From Novipirellula caenicola (lineage in GTDB: Bacteria; Planctomycetota; Planctomycetia; Pirellulales; Pirellulaceae), in assembly GCF_039545035.1 (NCBI RefSeq), contig NZ_BAABRO010000032.1, positions 1 to 52,825 on the forward strand: DNA of 52,825 nt, written 5' to 3'. The notes under the pieces are model-generated. The model saw only the letters and a list, made by a program, of their open reading frames with translations. It was not told where the DNA came from and did no database searches. Positions within the stretch are counted from its first letter, which is position 1. Each line of letters begins with the position of its first letter. This document shows positions 26,323 through 35,039 of this stretch, piece by piece. The translations under genes and the position numbers were made by a program.

Positions 26323-27335
26323 TTGATTTCCCATCCGGTCGCGTGATCGCGATCCTCATGCTGGTCTGGTTACCGATGGCGTCGGCACTCGCGGAGCCAT
26401 CACTTGAACAGGCCGCCGCACATGCGCAGCAGCGTGTCGTTAAGATCTACGGCGCCGGTGGCTTGTCGGGACTCGAAGCCTATCAAAGCGGCTTCTTGGT
26501 TTCCCCGGCGGGACACATTGCCACGGCTTGGAGTTACGTGTTGGACGTTGAGCCAACGGTGATTCTTGACGACGGACGCCGCTTCGATGCCGAGATTGTT
26601 GGGTTCGAACCATCACTCGAACTGGCAGTGCTGAAGATCGATGCGTCGGATCTGCCGTTTTTCGAAGTCAGTGGCGATACCAACGCTCAGTGGGGTGATC
26701 CTGTGATCGCGGTTAGCAACTTGTTTGGAATCGCAACCGGCCGCGAACCCGCCAGCGTGATGCAGGGAAGCGTTGCCGCGGTCACCACGCTTGATGCTCG
26801 GCGTGGAACGTTCAAGACCGCCTATCGTGGCCAAGTCCTGATATTGGATTTGGTTGCCAACAATCCAGGCGCCGCCGGAGGCGCCGTCGTCAACGCCAAT
26901 GGCGAATTGGTCGGCATGTTGGGCAAAGAACTGCGAGATGCATCGACGGGGGTGTGGCTCAATTATGCTTTGCCTGCCGCCGCGTTTCGCAAAACGATCG
27001 GCGACATCATTGCCGGACGTGTGGTTCAACCGATGGACGACAGCGAACCCAAGTTGCCTCGTGATCAATCGCATTCACTCGCGACGCTCGGTTTGGTGAT
27101 GGTCCCCGATGTGCTGGAGTCCACCCCGGCGTATGTCGATCATGTTGTGGCAGACAGCTGGGCTTCGCGTGCTCAGGTGCGAACCGACGATTTGATCCTG
27201 CTGATCAACGGACGGCGAGTCGAGGGGCAGCGATCGCTCCGCAACCTGCTTCGCACCATCGATCGTCGTGACCCGGTGGAATTGACGATCCAGCGGAATT
27301 CCGAAATCATCCCCATCACACTCCGAGCCAAGTAA
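26319..27335 (+). CDS. HtrA-fold pseudoprotease with PDZ domain
   Basis: A 338-residue protein with a signal peptide (VIAILMLVWLPMASALA). The TTG start overlaps the previous stop (TTGA), so translation is coupled. The fold matches trypsin-like HtrA proteins, but all three catalytic positions are changed: the histidine position is S72 (ATAWSYV), the aspartate position is E101 (SLELAVLKI), and the serine position is A186 (NPGAAGGAV). A PDZ domain closes the protein (about 250-335, DSWASRAQVRTDDLILLING). It should therefore bind proteins without cutting them. It probably partners or regulates the active protease encoded just upstream. Confidence 0.9.
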   Translation: MIDFPSGRVIAILMLVWLPMASALAEPSLEQAAAHAQQRVVKIYGAGGLSGLEAYQSGFLVSPAGHIATAWSYVLDVEPTVILDDGRRFDAEIVGFEPSLELAVLKIDASDLPFFEVSGDTNAQWGDPVIAVSNLFGIATGREPASVMQGSVAAVTTLDARRGTFKTAYRGQVLILDLVANNPGAAGGAVVNANGELVGMLGKELRDASTGVWLNYALPAAAFRKTIGDIIAGRVVQPMDDSEPKLPRDQSHSLATLGLVMVPDVLESTPAYVDHVVADSWASRAQVRTDDLILLINGRRVEGQRSLRNLLRTIDRRDPVELTIQRNSEIIPITLRAK

Positions 27336-27340
27336 TCACG

Positions 27341-29500
27341 ATGATTTTCAGTGCGAAACCCAATGGCTTGCGCCGCTGCGTCAAGGAACTCGATACGAAA
27401 CCGGCCGGCCTGCACCGTTCCGCCTGCAGCCCGTGGGCCTCTTGCAGCTCACGGGCCTCTTGCAGCACACGGGCGACCGCGCTGCGATCGCGGCCAAGAC
27501 AGTGGCAGACACCGACCTATTTGATGTTCCTTGCGAGCGTCGCCTTCGTTGGCATCTCGATCGCCGTGGCACCATCACACGGACTTGCCGCGGACGACGT
27601 TTCCTATCGTCAAGCGATGGCCGAAGCGGTGCGGGCGACCGCGAACCATGTGCTGTCATCGGTCGTGGTCGTTGAAGTCGTCGGCGGGACCGGGGGTGCC
27701 GAAGGCGAAGTCGAACAAGACGCACCGACCAGTGGTGTGATCGTCGACAAGGATGGTTATGTGCTTGCCTCGAGCATCGTGGTGCGTCGTCCCTCGGCCA
27801 CGATCCTGGTCGTGTTGCCGGACGGGTCGCGACATGCCGCCGAGGTCGTCTCGAAAGATGAACACCGTGACTTGGTGCTGCTAAAGATCAAGACGGACAC
27901 TGAACTGACCCCGATCCCGCTGCCTGATCAAATCGATGCTCGCATCGGCCAAACCACGGTCGCAGTCGGACGCTATGGGATCGATGCTTCACCGCTGGTC
28001 AGCCGCGGCGTGCTGAGCGGCCAGGAACGGCTAGACGGAATCGCGATCCAAGCCGATGCACGGGTCACCGCCTCGTTTTATGGCGGGTTGCTGGTGGATT
28101 TGTACGGCAACGCTTTGGGGATCTTGATTCCGGCAGTTGCCGAGGGTGGCGCCGAAGCGGACACCGATTGGTATGACTCGGGGATTGCGTTTGCCATCCC
28201 GCTTGACGTCGTCAAAAAGAACCTGGCTCGCATGCGAGCTGGCGACAACATCAAAAAGGGACTGATTGGGATCGTCGCGAAAAGCAAAGACCCGTATGAA
28301 AACCAGACGGAACTTGCTGCCATTCGAGTCCGATCGCCCGCCGAAGCTGCGGGATTGAAGGCGGGCGACAAGGTGCGTGCATTCAATGCCAAGAAAGTCC
28401 AACGACATCAAGATGTGCGACTGTTGCTGGGGAAATTCGATGCCGGTGACACCATCTCGATCGAAGTCGAACGTGATGGAAAACCGCTCACCTTTGACGT
28501 CACGCTGACCGATTCGATCCCACCGCTGCAACCGCAGCGTTTAGGGGTGATTGCGGTGGACCAGGCCCCCGCGAAAACGCAAGACGATGATTCAGAGGAC
28601 GAGGATTCCACCGACGAGGATCCCGCCAAACAAGTCGTCATCAGCGAGGTGATCACTGGCACCGCGGCCGACGGGAAACTTGAACCCGGCGATATCATCC
28701 AAAAGATCGGCGTCGCCGAAGTGGATGGCGTGGAGTCGCTTCGCCGTCAAATGATCGCTGCCGAGCCAGGCAAAGCGATCGAACTGACCGTCAAGCGTTC
28801 GGAAGAGAACCAAACGATCACGCTGACCCCCGATTCGATCGACAGCGGCGTGATGACGGCGATCCCTAAAGCTTGGGGCGAGATCAAAGCCAAATGGTCG
28901 ATCAAAGAACTGAAGCTACCCGACGCGGCCAATGTTGCCGCGGTCTTGGCGCCGCAAAACGATGCACCTGTGAAGCAATTGGGATTGATGGTGTTGCTGA
29001 TGAATCCTGGCGAAGCCGCTCCGAAAGAATTGCTTGCGTCATGGCGCGACGTCGCCGAAAAAACGGGAGTGGTCGTGTGTGCTGTGGCCGCAGAAGACAA
29101 CCAACGATGGCAACCCAAAGAGATTGAGGTCATCAGCCGATTCGTCGCGTCGATTCAAAAGACATCGGCCATCGAACCTATGGCCGTCGCCGTCGCTGCC
29201 CCCGGCGCGATCAGCGGGGCAAAAGCCGAAGCGGCCGATTCGATGGCGTTGGCGGTCGCAATGTCCGCGAGCCGTACGTTCTACGGCGTTGCGGTGTCGG
29301 CAAAAACACGCCCGCCGGCGGTTCGGCTGCGAGAAAATGATGCGGAAGCGTCACTGCAAGTTCTGCTGCCAATCGAACGAAACGCGGAACCACCCACCTG
29401 GGCACCGACGCTGAAGAAATCGGGATACCCCGTCGTCCAAGCGGGCGACGTGGACAAAGAAACGCTGCTGCGATGGGTACGTCTGCTGCAAGCGATCTAG
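27341..29500 (+). CDS. Second HtrA-fold pseudoprotease with two PDZ domains
   Basis: Up to 719 residues. The protease-like domain (about 90-290) has lost the histidine (I146 in VLASSIVV) and the serine (Y247 in TASFYGG), but keeps the aspartate (D177 in EHRDLVLLKI). Two PDZ domains follow: about 300-395 (RSPAEAAGLKAGDKVRAFN) and about 410-505, interrupted by an acidic stretch (DDDSEDEDSTDEDP). The C-terminal 210 residues are an unrecognised alpha/beta domain. The start is uncertain: ATG 27341 lies five bases after the previous stop, but ATG 27524 gives a cleaner signal peptide (MFLASVAFVGISIAVAPSHG) and avoids an 18-bp tandem repeat. Likely a non-cleaving partner in the same envelope complex. 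Confidence 0.88.
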   Translation: MIFSAKPNGLRRCVKELDTKPAGLHRSACSPWASCSSRASCSTRATALRSRPRQWQTPTYLMFLASVAFVGISIAVAPSHGLAADDVSYRQAMAEAVRATANHVLSSVVVVEVVGGTGGAEGEVEQDAPTSGVIVDKDGYVLASSIVVRRPSATILVVLPDGSRHAAEVVSKDEHRDLVLLKIKTDTELTPIPLPDQIDARIGQTTVAVGRYGIDASPLVSRGVLSGQERLDGIAIQADARVTASFYGGLLVDLYGNALGILIPAVAEGGAEADTDWYDSGIAFAIPLDVVKKNLARMRAGDNIKKGLIGIVAKSKDPYENQTELAAIRVRSPAEAAGLKAGDKVRAFNAKKVQRHQDVRLLLGKFDAGDTISIEVERDGKPLTFDVTLTDSIPPLQPQRLGVIAVDQAPAKTQDDDSEDEDSTDEDPAKQVVISEVITGTAADGKLEPGDIIQKIGVAEVDGVESLRRQMIAAEPGKAIELTVKRSEENQTITLTPDSIDSGVMTAIPKAWGEIKAKWSIKELKLPDAANVAAVLAPQNDAPVKQLGLMVLLMNPGEAAPKELLASWRDVAEKTGVVVCAVAAEDNQRWQPKEIEVISRFVASIQKTSAIEPMAVAVAAPGAISGAKAEAADSMALAVAMSASRTFYGVAVSAKTRPPAVRLRENDAEASLQVLLPIERNAEPPTWAPTLKKSGYPVVQAGDVDKETLLRWVRLLQAI
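27417..27475. repeat. 18-bp tandem repeat in the third protease-fold gene
   Basis: GGGCCTCTTGCAGC occurs at 27435 and 27453, with a shortened unit at 27471 and a diverged one before 27435, an 18-base period that keeps the frame (six residues, ASCSxR). It lies before the likely signal peptide, which supports the later start codon for that gene. Confidence 0.7.
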
Positions 29501-29550
29501 CGACGCAATCCGACTAGCTTCACGAGCCGTCCAAACTCTTTCCACGCAGC

Positions 29551-30483
29551 CTAGATCCCGAGTGCCTTTCGTAGCGAATCGGCCACCTTGGGAACGTGCG
29601 TGTATGGCGATTCTTCCTCGTATTCCAAAACCACGAATCCTTGATAGCCGGCATCTCGCAAAATTTTGCCGATGCGGTCCAAGTCCGCGGGAGTCTTTTT
29701 TCCCGACGGCGATTTCATCGTCGTTTTGACTTGAACGTTCACGGCATAAGGGACGCATTGCACTAGGTCCGCGTACGGGTCATCGGAGATAAAATTCCCG
29801 GTATCAAGATTCATGCCCACCCAGGGGCTCTGAACCTGCTGCATGATGCGTAAACATTGCTGGGCCGTCAGTTGACCGTGATTCTCGACGCCTAGGAAAA
29901 TTCCTTTCGCCGCGGCATGCTCGGCACACTCTTCGAGCGCCGCGATCGCTTCGGGCATTCGCTCGGGCTGTTCGTCGATTTGTTTTTTCGTGCCGGCAAA
30001 AAAGCGGACATGCGGTGCACCGAGAATCGCGGCGTTGTCGATCCATTTAATGGCGTCTTGAATCTGTTGTCTCAGCTTGGGGCCTTTGCCGACGGTAAAG
30101 TCGTTGCCAATCGCCGTGCCTGCGATGGCCACGCCTTGCTGGAACGCCTTGCGTTTTAGTTCGAGAAAGTAGTCGTCGGTCGGCAGCGGGTCAAAGAAGT
30201 AACTCGTCAATTCGGCAGCATCAAAACCGTGCATCGTGCAGTAGTCGATGAACCCGGCCATGTCGATCGCAGGACCATCGTCGGCCGGTTTTTGTGGCCG
30301 TTCCTTCATGAACGAAAAATAGCTGCGGAATGAGTAGGCGGCTAACCCTAGTTGGAAACGCGGAGGCCCAGAGCGGTCAATCGGCTCTCGCGCCGCAACC
30401 GGATTGGCGAATGATTGACACGCGATCGCGGCACTGGTCCCTGCAGCCAAAGTGTTCTGAATAAATTGTCGTCGTTTCATCAT
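29551..30483 (-). CDS. Tat-exported sugar phosphate isomerase/epimerase-like protein
   Basis: A 310-residue protein with a twin-arginine signal (KRRQFIQNTLAAG). The mature part is a TIM barrel of the xylose isomerase-like AP-endonuclease 2 superfamily: HGFDAAELTSYFFDPLP, FLGVENHGQ (metal-binding Glu, His), WVGMNLDTGNF (metal-binding Asp), and the final FVVLEYEEE. Such proteins are multiplied in planctomycetes and are exported to act on sugars or cyclitols outside the cytoplasm; substrate unknown. Two ATGs lie in tandem (30483 and 30480), preceded by AGGTG. It faces the protease run convergently. Confidence 0.88.
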   Translation of the reverse strand: MMKRRQFIQNTLAAGTSAAIACQSFANPVAAREPIDRSGPPRFQLGLAAYSFRSYFSFMKERPQKPADDGPAIDMAGFIDYCTMHGFDAAELTSYFFDPLPTDDYFLELKRKAFQQGVAIAGTAIGNDFTVGKGPKLRQQIQDAIKWIDNAAILGAPHVRFFAGTKKQIDEQPERMPEAIAALEECAEHAAAKGIFLGVENHGQLTAQQCLRIMQQVQSPWVGMNLDTGNFISDDPYADLVQCVPYAVNVQVKTTMKSPSGKKTPADLDRIGKILRDAGYQGFVVLEYEEESPYTHVPKVADSLRKALGI

Positions 30484-30653
30484 GGTGCACCTGCGGAATC
30501 CAATCGGTTGTCAATCAAGTAAGCTGGGGTGAAAACGCTTATTCTGACACAACCGGCGCCGCAATGGGGTTGTTTCAGGGTCCCGCAGGCCTACTTTTCA
30601 CGCATCTTTTCGCGTTGGCGTTCACGTCGGCTGATCGTGTCGGCTGATCGCGT

Positions 30654-31436
30654 TCATTTATCAATGCGTCGTTCAAACCGCTCGATCGATGTCGCTCGGC
30701 CATTCACATCCGATTGGACAATCGCCCCACAAAGCCGCACGTCGTCGGTTGCGACGTGAAAATGGCACGGTTCAAACGTACGCGTTGTCTGGGTCACGCG
30801 TTTAATGTCACGCCCGATGATACTTGCATACGGGCCGCACATGCCCACATCACACTGGAACGCGGTGCCACCGGGAAAGATACAACCATCGGCAGTGGGC
30901 ACATGAGTATGCGTGCCAAGCACCGCCGTGACACGTCCATCCAAATAACGACCAATCGCCTGTTTGTCGCTGGTCGCTTCGGCATGAACATCCACAAGAA
31001 TCTGTTTTGTCGCGTCGCCAATTTCTTCCAACACCCGATCGATCGCGATGAAGGGGCAATCGACCGGACGCATGAAGACTCGCCCCAACAGCGACACGAT
31101 CGCAAGCGAGCCCCCGCCGCTGGTTTTCACGATCGTCCAGCACTTGCCGGGGGCATCGGGAGGAAAGTTGGCGGGTTTGACAATCCGCTTGCTTGTTTGA
31201 AGCGTTTTCGTGATCTCTTTCTCACGATAGATATGGTCACCTAGCGTCATCGCATCGACGCCAGCATCCACCAAACGACGATATTGACGCGAGGTCAACC
31301 CTGATCCATCGGCTGCGTTTTCTGCGTTGACGACCAATGCATCCAATCGCAACTCTTTACGCAGCGGTTCGGCGTGTTGCAGCACGGCGGTGTAGCCAGG
31401 TTTGCCGACAACGTCACCGAGAAACAGGATTCGCAT
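30654..31436 (-). CDS. YmdB-type metallophosphoesterase (cyclic-nucleotide phosphodiesterase family)
   Basis: A 260-residue cytoplasmic protein of the TIGR00282 family (YmdB), dinuclear metal enzymes that open 2',3'- or 3',5'-cyclic nucleotides. The start motif ILFLGDVVGKPG, NAENAADGSGLT, DVHAEATSDKQAIGRYLDG, GTHTHVPTADGCIFPGG and the ending region fit the whole family length. One change stands out: the usual LGNHTW block reads LGDHIYRE, so the metal-bridging asparagine is aspartate, which could alter activity. An in-frame TTG at 31439 precedes the ATG used here. It lies 170 bases downstream of the sugar isomerase-like gene's start, on the same strand. Confidence 0.88.
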   Translation of the reverse strand: MRILFLGDVVGKPGYTAVLQHAEPLRKELRLDALVVNAENAADGSGLTSRQYRRLVDAGVDAMTLGDHIYREKEITKTLQTSKRIVKPANFPPDAPGKCWTIVKTSGGGSLAIVSLLGRVFMRPVDCPFIAIDRVLEEIGDATKQILVDVHAEATSDKQAIGRYLDGRVTAVLGTHTHVPTADGCIFPGGTAFQCDVGMCGPYASIIGRDIKRVTQTTRTFEPCHFHVATDDVRLCGAIVQSDVNGRATSIERFERRIDK

Positions 31437-31685
31437 CAAATTGGATTTTTGTTAGACGGAAGAGAGAGAGGGGAGGAGCATCTTTGAACGATGGCGAACT
31501 CATGATAATCACCACGCGTGGTCCACGCGAAGAGATGACGCGAAGCCATGCCGCGTTGGCGATGCATCTTCAACCGAGGACGCCCACTGAACCGACGGCA
31601 CTTGTGCAAACGAGGGTGATCGCGAGAGCCCCCACAGCCGAAGACCGATGCTAGCGAAGACGCAGCATATGGAATTCCGGCTCGA
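31437..31685. other. Intergenic region with a perfect palindrome
   Basis: Between the phosphoesterase and phosphatase genes. ACCACGCGTGGT at 31511-31522 is a perfect 12-base palindrome that could be a regulator site. No gene is visible. Confidence 0.35.
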
Positions 31686-32180
31686 TCAAATGTCGTCGAA
31701 TTCGCCTTCGAAGATATCCTCGCCCGCCAGCGTTTGCATGATCAACGGGCAGCCTTCCTCGAGCATATCGAGCACTTCGCCGAAGCCTTCCTCTTCACCG
31801 TAATACGGGTCGGGAACATCGTTGGGCCACTCGTCATCGAGATAGTCGCCAAACATGCGGATGTGTGACTTCGACCCTTTTCGCAGGTCGTGCAAAAAGG
31901 CGTGAATCTCGGCGTCCATGGCCAGGACCAAATCAAATCGTTTGGGGTCTAGATCGGCCGCCGTGACCACTCGAGCACGGCTGGTCAATTCGTAACCGCG
32001 TGCTTCGGCGGCCGAACGCATTCTCGGATCGGCGAGTTCCCCAACGTGAAACGCCTGCGTCGCCGCCGAATCGACTTCCAAATCGACACCATATTCTTGG
32101 GCGAATCGCTTCATTACTGCCTCACCAGCAGGCGAACGGCAGATATTTCCCATACATACAAATAGGATTCGTTTTGTCAT
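31686..32180 (-). CDS. Low-molecular-weight protein-tyrosine (or arginine) phosphatase
   Basis: A 164-residue cytoplasmic phosphatase. The N-terminal P-loop CMGNICRSP carries the nucleophile cysteine and phosphate-binding arginine of the CX5R family; VPDPYYG supplies the general-acid aspartate. Length is normal. Family members remove phosphate from tyrosine (or from arginine, as YwlE does) and often control exopolysaccharide export. The C-terminus is markedly acidic (EDIFEGEFDDI). No tyrosine kinase is nearby, so its partner is unknown. Confidence 0.94.
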   Translation of the reverse strand: MTKRILFVCMGNICRSPAGEAVMKRFAQEYGVDLEVDSAATQAFHVGELADPRMRSAAEARGYELTSRARVVTAADLDPKRFDLVLAMDAEIHAFLHDLRKGSKSHIRMFGDYLDDEWPNDVPDPYYGEEEGFGEVLDMLEEGCPLIMQTLAGEDIFEGEFDDI

Positions 32181-32875
32181 TGAAGTTGCACCCTACAGAG
32201 AGGTGTCTCGGAAGCGCGTAGCAGTTAATGTGAATTCGACTGAGTATAACATTTTGCGCCAAAATTGCAGGTGCACTCCGCGTCCGAACCACGCGGCAAA
32301 GCAAGCAAAAGACCGATTTGGCTCGCTGCTGAATTCGTCGCGTGATACCGTGACAGGCCCCGACTGCTGATCTTACTGCAACATCACCCTGACGACCTCC
32401 GCGACGCCAGATCAAGAAAACCTTATCGAAAAAAACGTTACGGCTGGTTGATTTAATCCAAATGCAAATCGCATCGGTGAGCCGTGAGGCACCGGGTAGC
32501 GCGTGGGCCCCGGCCGCTGACGCGCGAGTGGCTCACTAAATCAACAAGCCGTTTACGGCGTCCGCCCCAAACGGCTGTCGAATCCAGCAGCCTCCATCCT
32601 CGGGGGGTGAGTGGGGTGGGTTTTGGATCATCACAAAATTTGGTATCCTTGTCGCTTCAATCGAAACATGACAGGCTTTTCACGGGCGGTAACTCACCGC
32701 GAAAACTGAAAATTCGAACTTCGTTTGGACGACCTCACGTTGAGATTCTTGGTGTTCACCCCACAAGAGAATCACGCGAATTGAAGTTAACGAAAATACT
32801 TTGGCGGTTTGTTTGACTTTGAACACTACGAACGGTTCGTAATAAAAATCGCGAGTTATTTTCACAGGAGATGCG
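32181..32875. other. Divergent intergenic region with dispersed repeat
   Basis: 695 bases between the phosphatase gene (minus) and the plus-strand transporter run. It should hold both promoters. The dispersed repeat copy B occupies 32442-32550. The string TTTCACAGGAG at 32860-32870 contains the likely ribosome site for the next gene and recurs at 32903-32913. No further gene is supported. Confidence 0.6.
32442..32550 (+). repeat. Dispersed inverted-repeat element, copy B (109 bp)
   Basis: It begins GGCTGGTTGATTTA and ends TAAATCAACAAGCC. The flanks ACGTTAC and GTTTACG extend the pairing outward. Internally GTGAGCC pairs with GGCTCAC and CCGGG with CCCGG, so it folds as nested hairpins. Same core and orientation as copies A and C. 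Confidence 0.9.
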
Positions 32876-33436
32876 GTGTATTTTTGCCGTCATGGCATAA
32901 CGTTTCACAGGAGCTTGGCAGCGTCGATGACGTTGTTTTTTCTTTGGCTCTCTCTTGTTCAGGTTTCACCTGTTTTCGGTCAAGGTCCGTCGATTGATTC
33001 GGCCCCTGCGATGCCCGCTCAAGATCGCGGTAGCGACGCGGCACAGCAAACGCTCGCGTTCGAGAAAACGGAATTTCCTGTCAATCACGAAGGCTATGTC
33101 TCGTTGAACTGGAACGAGGTGCCGGAGGCGAGCGAATACGTTTTGCTAGACGATTCTCAGCGAATCCAATACCGAGGTGCCTTTCCCGTTGCCTTTGTCT
33201 CAGGACTTTCCGATGGCACCTATCCGTTTCATGCCCAGGCCAGGAATGCCGACGGCGATGTGATCGCAGCGACTCAGGTTCCCGCGGTGGTGGTGGTACA
33301 ACATTGGCCAATGGCGTATGCAGCGGGGCTGTTTTTTGTCGGACTGGCCGTGTTTCTTGTACTGCTGTTTTTGATCACCTGGGGCTCGTGGCGGGCTGAA
33401 CCGGCGGGGCAAAAACCAAGTGAGGACCCTTCATGA
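32876..33436 (+). CDS. Membrane-anchored exported protein upstream of the symporter
   Basis: A 186-residue protein with a signal peptide (MTLFFLWLSLVQVSPVFG) and one C-terminal membrane helix (about 147-170). Between them is a small fibronectin type III-like domain (YVSLNWNEVPEASEYVLLD, GLSDGTYPFHAQARNADGD). The start is uncertain: GTG 32876 has AGGAG five bases upstream, while ATG 32927 directly begins the signal peptide and has its own AGGAG 13 bases upstream. Its stop overlaps the symporter ATG (ATGA). It is probably an accessory or sensing subunit for the transporter; no family name is recognised. Confidence 0.78.
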   Translation: MYFCRHGITFHRSLAASMTLFFLWLSLVQVSPVFGQGPSIDSAPAMPAQDRGSDAAQQTLAFEKTEFPVNHEGYVSLNWNEVPEASEYVLLDDSQRIQYRGAFPVAFVSGLSDGTYPFHAQARNADGDVIAATQVPAVVVVQHWPMAYAAGLFFVGLAVFLVLLFLITWGSWRAEPAGQKPSEDPS

Positions 33437-34917
33437 TTGTGGCTGCGACTCCGATTTTGAGTTCGACAGCGGGCTATGTGATGTTGGCGTTGTTCAGCGT
33501 CTTGTGGATTTCGCTTGGTCTGTGGTGGGGACGATGCGCCAAATCTTACGACGGGTTTGCAGTCGCCGGCCGAAACGTCGGATTAGCGCTAGCGACAGCA
33601 ACGGCGGTGGCAACGTGGATCACGTCGAACACCACGATGTTGGCGCCGCAATTTGCACTGCAATTGGGGGTATGGGGTGCGGTTGCCTACGCGACGGCGA
33701 GCTTCGGCTTGTTTGCGTTTGCCCCGATGAGCGGTCGCATTCGAAAATTGATGCCTCATGGGTATACGGCGGTTGAATTTGTCCGCCGTCGCTACGGCAC
33801 CTGGGGAACCGTCCCGTTTCTGATCATTTCGATGTTCTATGCGTTGACCTGGCTGATATCAATGTCGATGGCCGGCGGCAAACTGCTGAATGTATTGTCC
33901 GGAATCCCCTACGAAGTCGGCATGACCGTGGTCCTGTTGGTATGTGTTTTGTACACGCTGTTTGGCGGGATGTATGCGGTGATTGGCACCGATTTTATTC
34001 AAAGTTTGATCATTTTGGTCGGACTGGTGGTGGTCGCCATCGCAGTCCTTGTCAAAATCGACATTGCGGATGTGCACGAAAAATTAACACTGGACCGACC
34101 GATGTTGTTGTGGGTCTTATTTCCAGCCGCTTTGATGTCGCTTTTCAACAATATGTTGTTTAGTTTTGGCGAAATCTTTCACAGCAATGTGTGGTGGAGC
34201 CGCGCGTTTGCGATGCGAGAAGGCGTTGGCCCCAAGGCGTACGCACTCGGTGGGCTATTGTGGTTGCCCGTCCCGATCCTTGCTGGTTTCCTCGGCTTGG
34301 CGGCTCCCACCCTTGGCATCGGCGTCAGCCAGCCTGATACGGTCGGCCCATTGGTGGCCGCGACGCTATTGGGGTGGGGCGGTGCCTTGTTGGTCTTTGT
34401 TATCGTTTTCTGTTCGTTGGCATCAAGTATCGACAGTTTGTTAGCAGCCACTTCGGACTTGATCGTCAATGACGTTGTCGAGCGTTGGTCGCCTCACCCG
34501 TTGTCGGACACCGCCAAGCGGCGTTATTCGGCGATCAGCATTGTGCTGCTTGGCGTGTTGTCGTGGTCCTTTGCGTGGCCGAACATGGGGACGCTGGCGA
34601 CGGTTTTGTTCTTTGCCGGACCGATGGTGGGCAGTTGCATTTGGCCGATCGTTGGCGGTCTGTATTTTCGACGCCCCAGTGCCGCAGCCGCTTGCAGCGC
34701 CATGGTCTCGGGCAGTATCGTCGGCTTGGCTGCGTATCAATGGATCGGATGGTTTGTTGGATCGTTGGTCGGTGCAGCGGTATCCGGACTCGTCTTTGGT
34801 TTGGTCACCCTGTTCGCGCCCGACAATTTTCAGTTTGAACGACTTTCGACTCTCGATGACGACCAAGGTGTCGTTGACGCGGCAGAGACACGCCAACCGG
34901 TGGGAGCGAATTCCTGA
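33433..34917 (+). CDS. Sodium:solute symporter family transporter
   Basis: A 494-residue inner-membrane protein with about 13 membrane helices, of the SSS family (proline, pantothenate, sugar and urea symporters). Typical segments are SYDGFAVAGRNVGLALATAT near the N-terminus, WITSNTTMLAPQFALQLG, MPHGYTAVEFVRRRYG, LYTLFGGMYAVIGTDFIQSL (the characteristic GGM/TD motif), and FVIVFCSLASSIDSLLAATSDL. Substrate cannot be told from sequence. It is overlapped on both sides, by the exported protein upstream and a 40-residue membrane protein downstream, which implies coupled translation as one unit leading into pyrB. Confidence 0.93.
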   Translation: MIVAATPILSSTAGYVMLALFSVLWISLGLWWGRCAKSYDGFAVAGRNVGLALATATAVATWITSNTTMLAPQFALQLGVWGAVAYATASFGLFAFAPMSGRIRKLMPHGYTAVEFVRRRYGTWGTVPFLIISMFYALTWLISMSMAGGKLLNVLSGIPYEVGMTVVLLVCVLYTLFGGMYAVIGTDFIQSLIILVGLVVVAIAVLVKIDIADVHEKLTLDRPMLLWVLFPAALMSLFNNMLFSFGEIFHSNVWWSRAFAMREGVGPKAYALGGLLWLPVPILAGFLGLAAPTLGIGVSQPDTVGPLVAATLLGWGGALLVFVIVFCSLASSIDSLLAATSDLIVNDVVERWSPHPLSDTAKRRYSAISIVLLGVLSWSFAWPNMGTLATVLFFAGPMVGSCIWPIVGGLYFRRPSAAAACSAMVSGSIVGLAAYQWIGWFVGSLVGAAVSGLVFGLVTLFAPDNFQFERLSTLDDDQGVVDAAETRQPVGANS

Positions 34918-35039
34918 TGATGTTTTCCGTCTCTTTTCTACAATGGCTCGTCGTGGGCGCGTTGGTGCTTTGCAGCATTGGGGCGATCATGCTTGTCGCG
35001 TTTTTGTTCTTCGATTCTCGTGGTAAGAAAATATGGTGA
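34917..35039 (+). CDS. 40-residue single-helix membrane protein between symporter and pyrB
   Basis: An ATG that shares one base with the symporter stop (TGATG) opens a 40-codon frame, MMFSVSFLQW then one hydrophobic helix (LVVGALVLCSIGAIMLVAFL) and a positive tail FFDSRGKKIW. The stop overlaps the pyrB start by seven bases. The chain of overlaps, the textbook membrane helix and the positive cytoplasmic end argue that it is real though tiny. It may be a small subunit of the symporter. No family is recognised. Confidence 0.72.
   Translation: MMFSVSFLQWLVVGALVLCSIGAIMLVAFLFFDSRGKKIW

Noticed and set aside
30714-31244. 176-codon frame opposite the YmdB-type gene
   Set aside because: Antisense to a complete, well-conserved family protein.
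32871-32900. Nine-codon leader peptide MRCIFAVMA upstream of the anchored protein
   Set aside because: The AGGAG touches its ATG directly, too close for initiation, and no attenuator structure follows.
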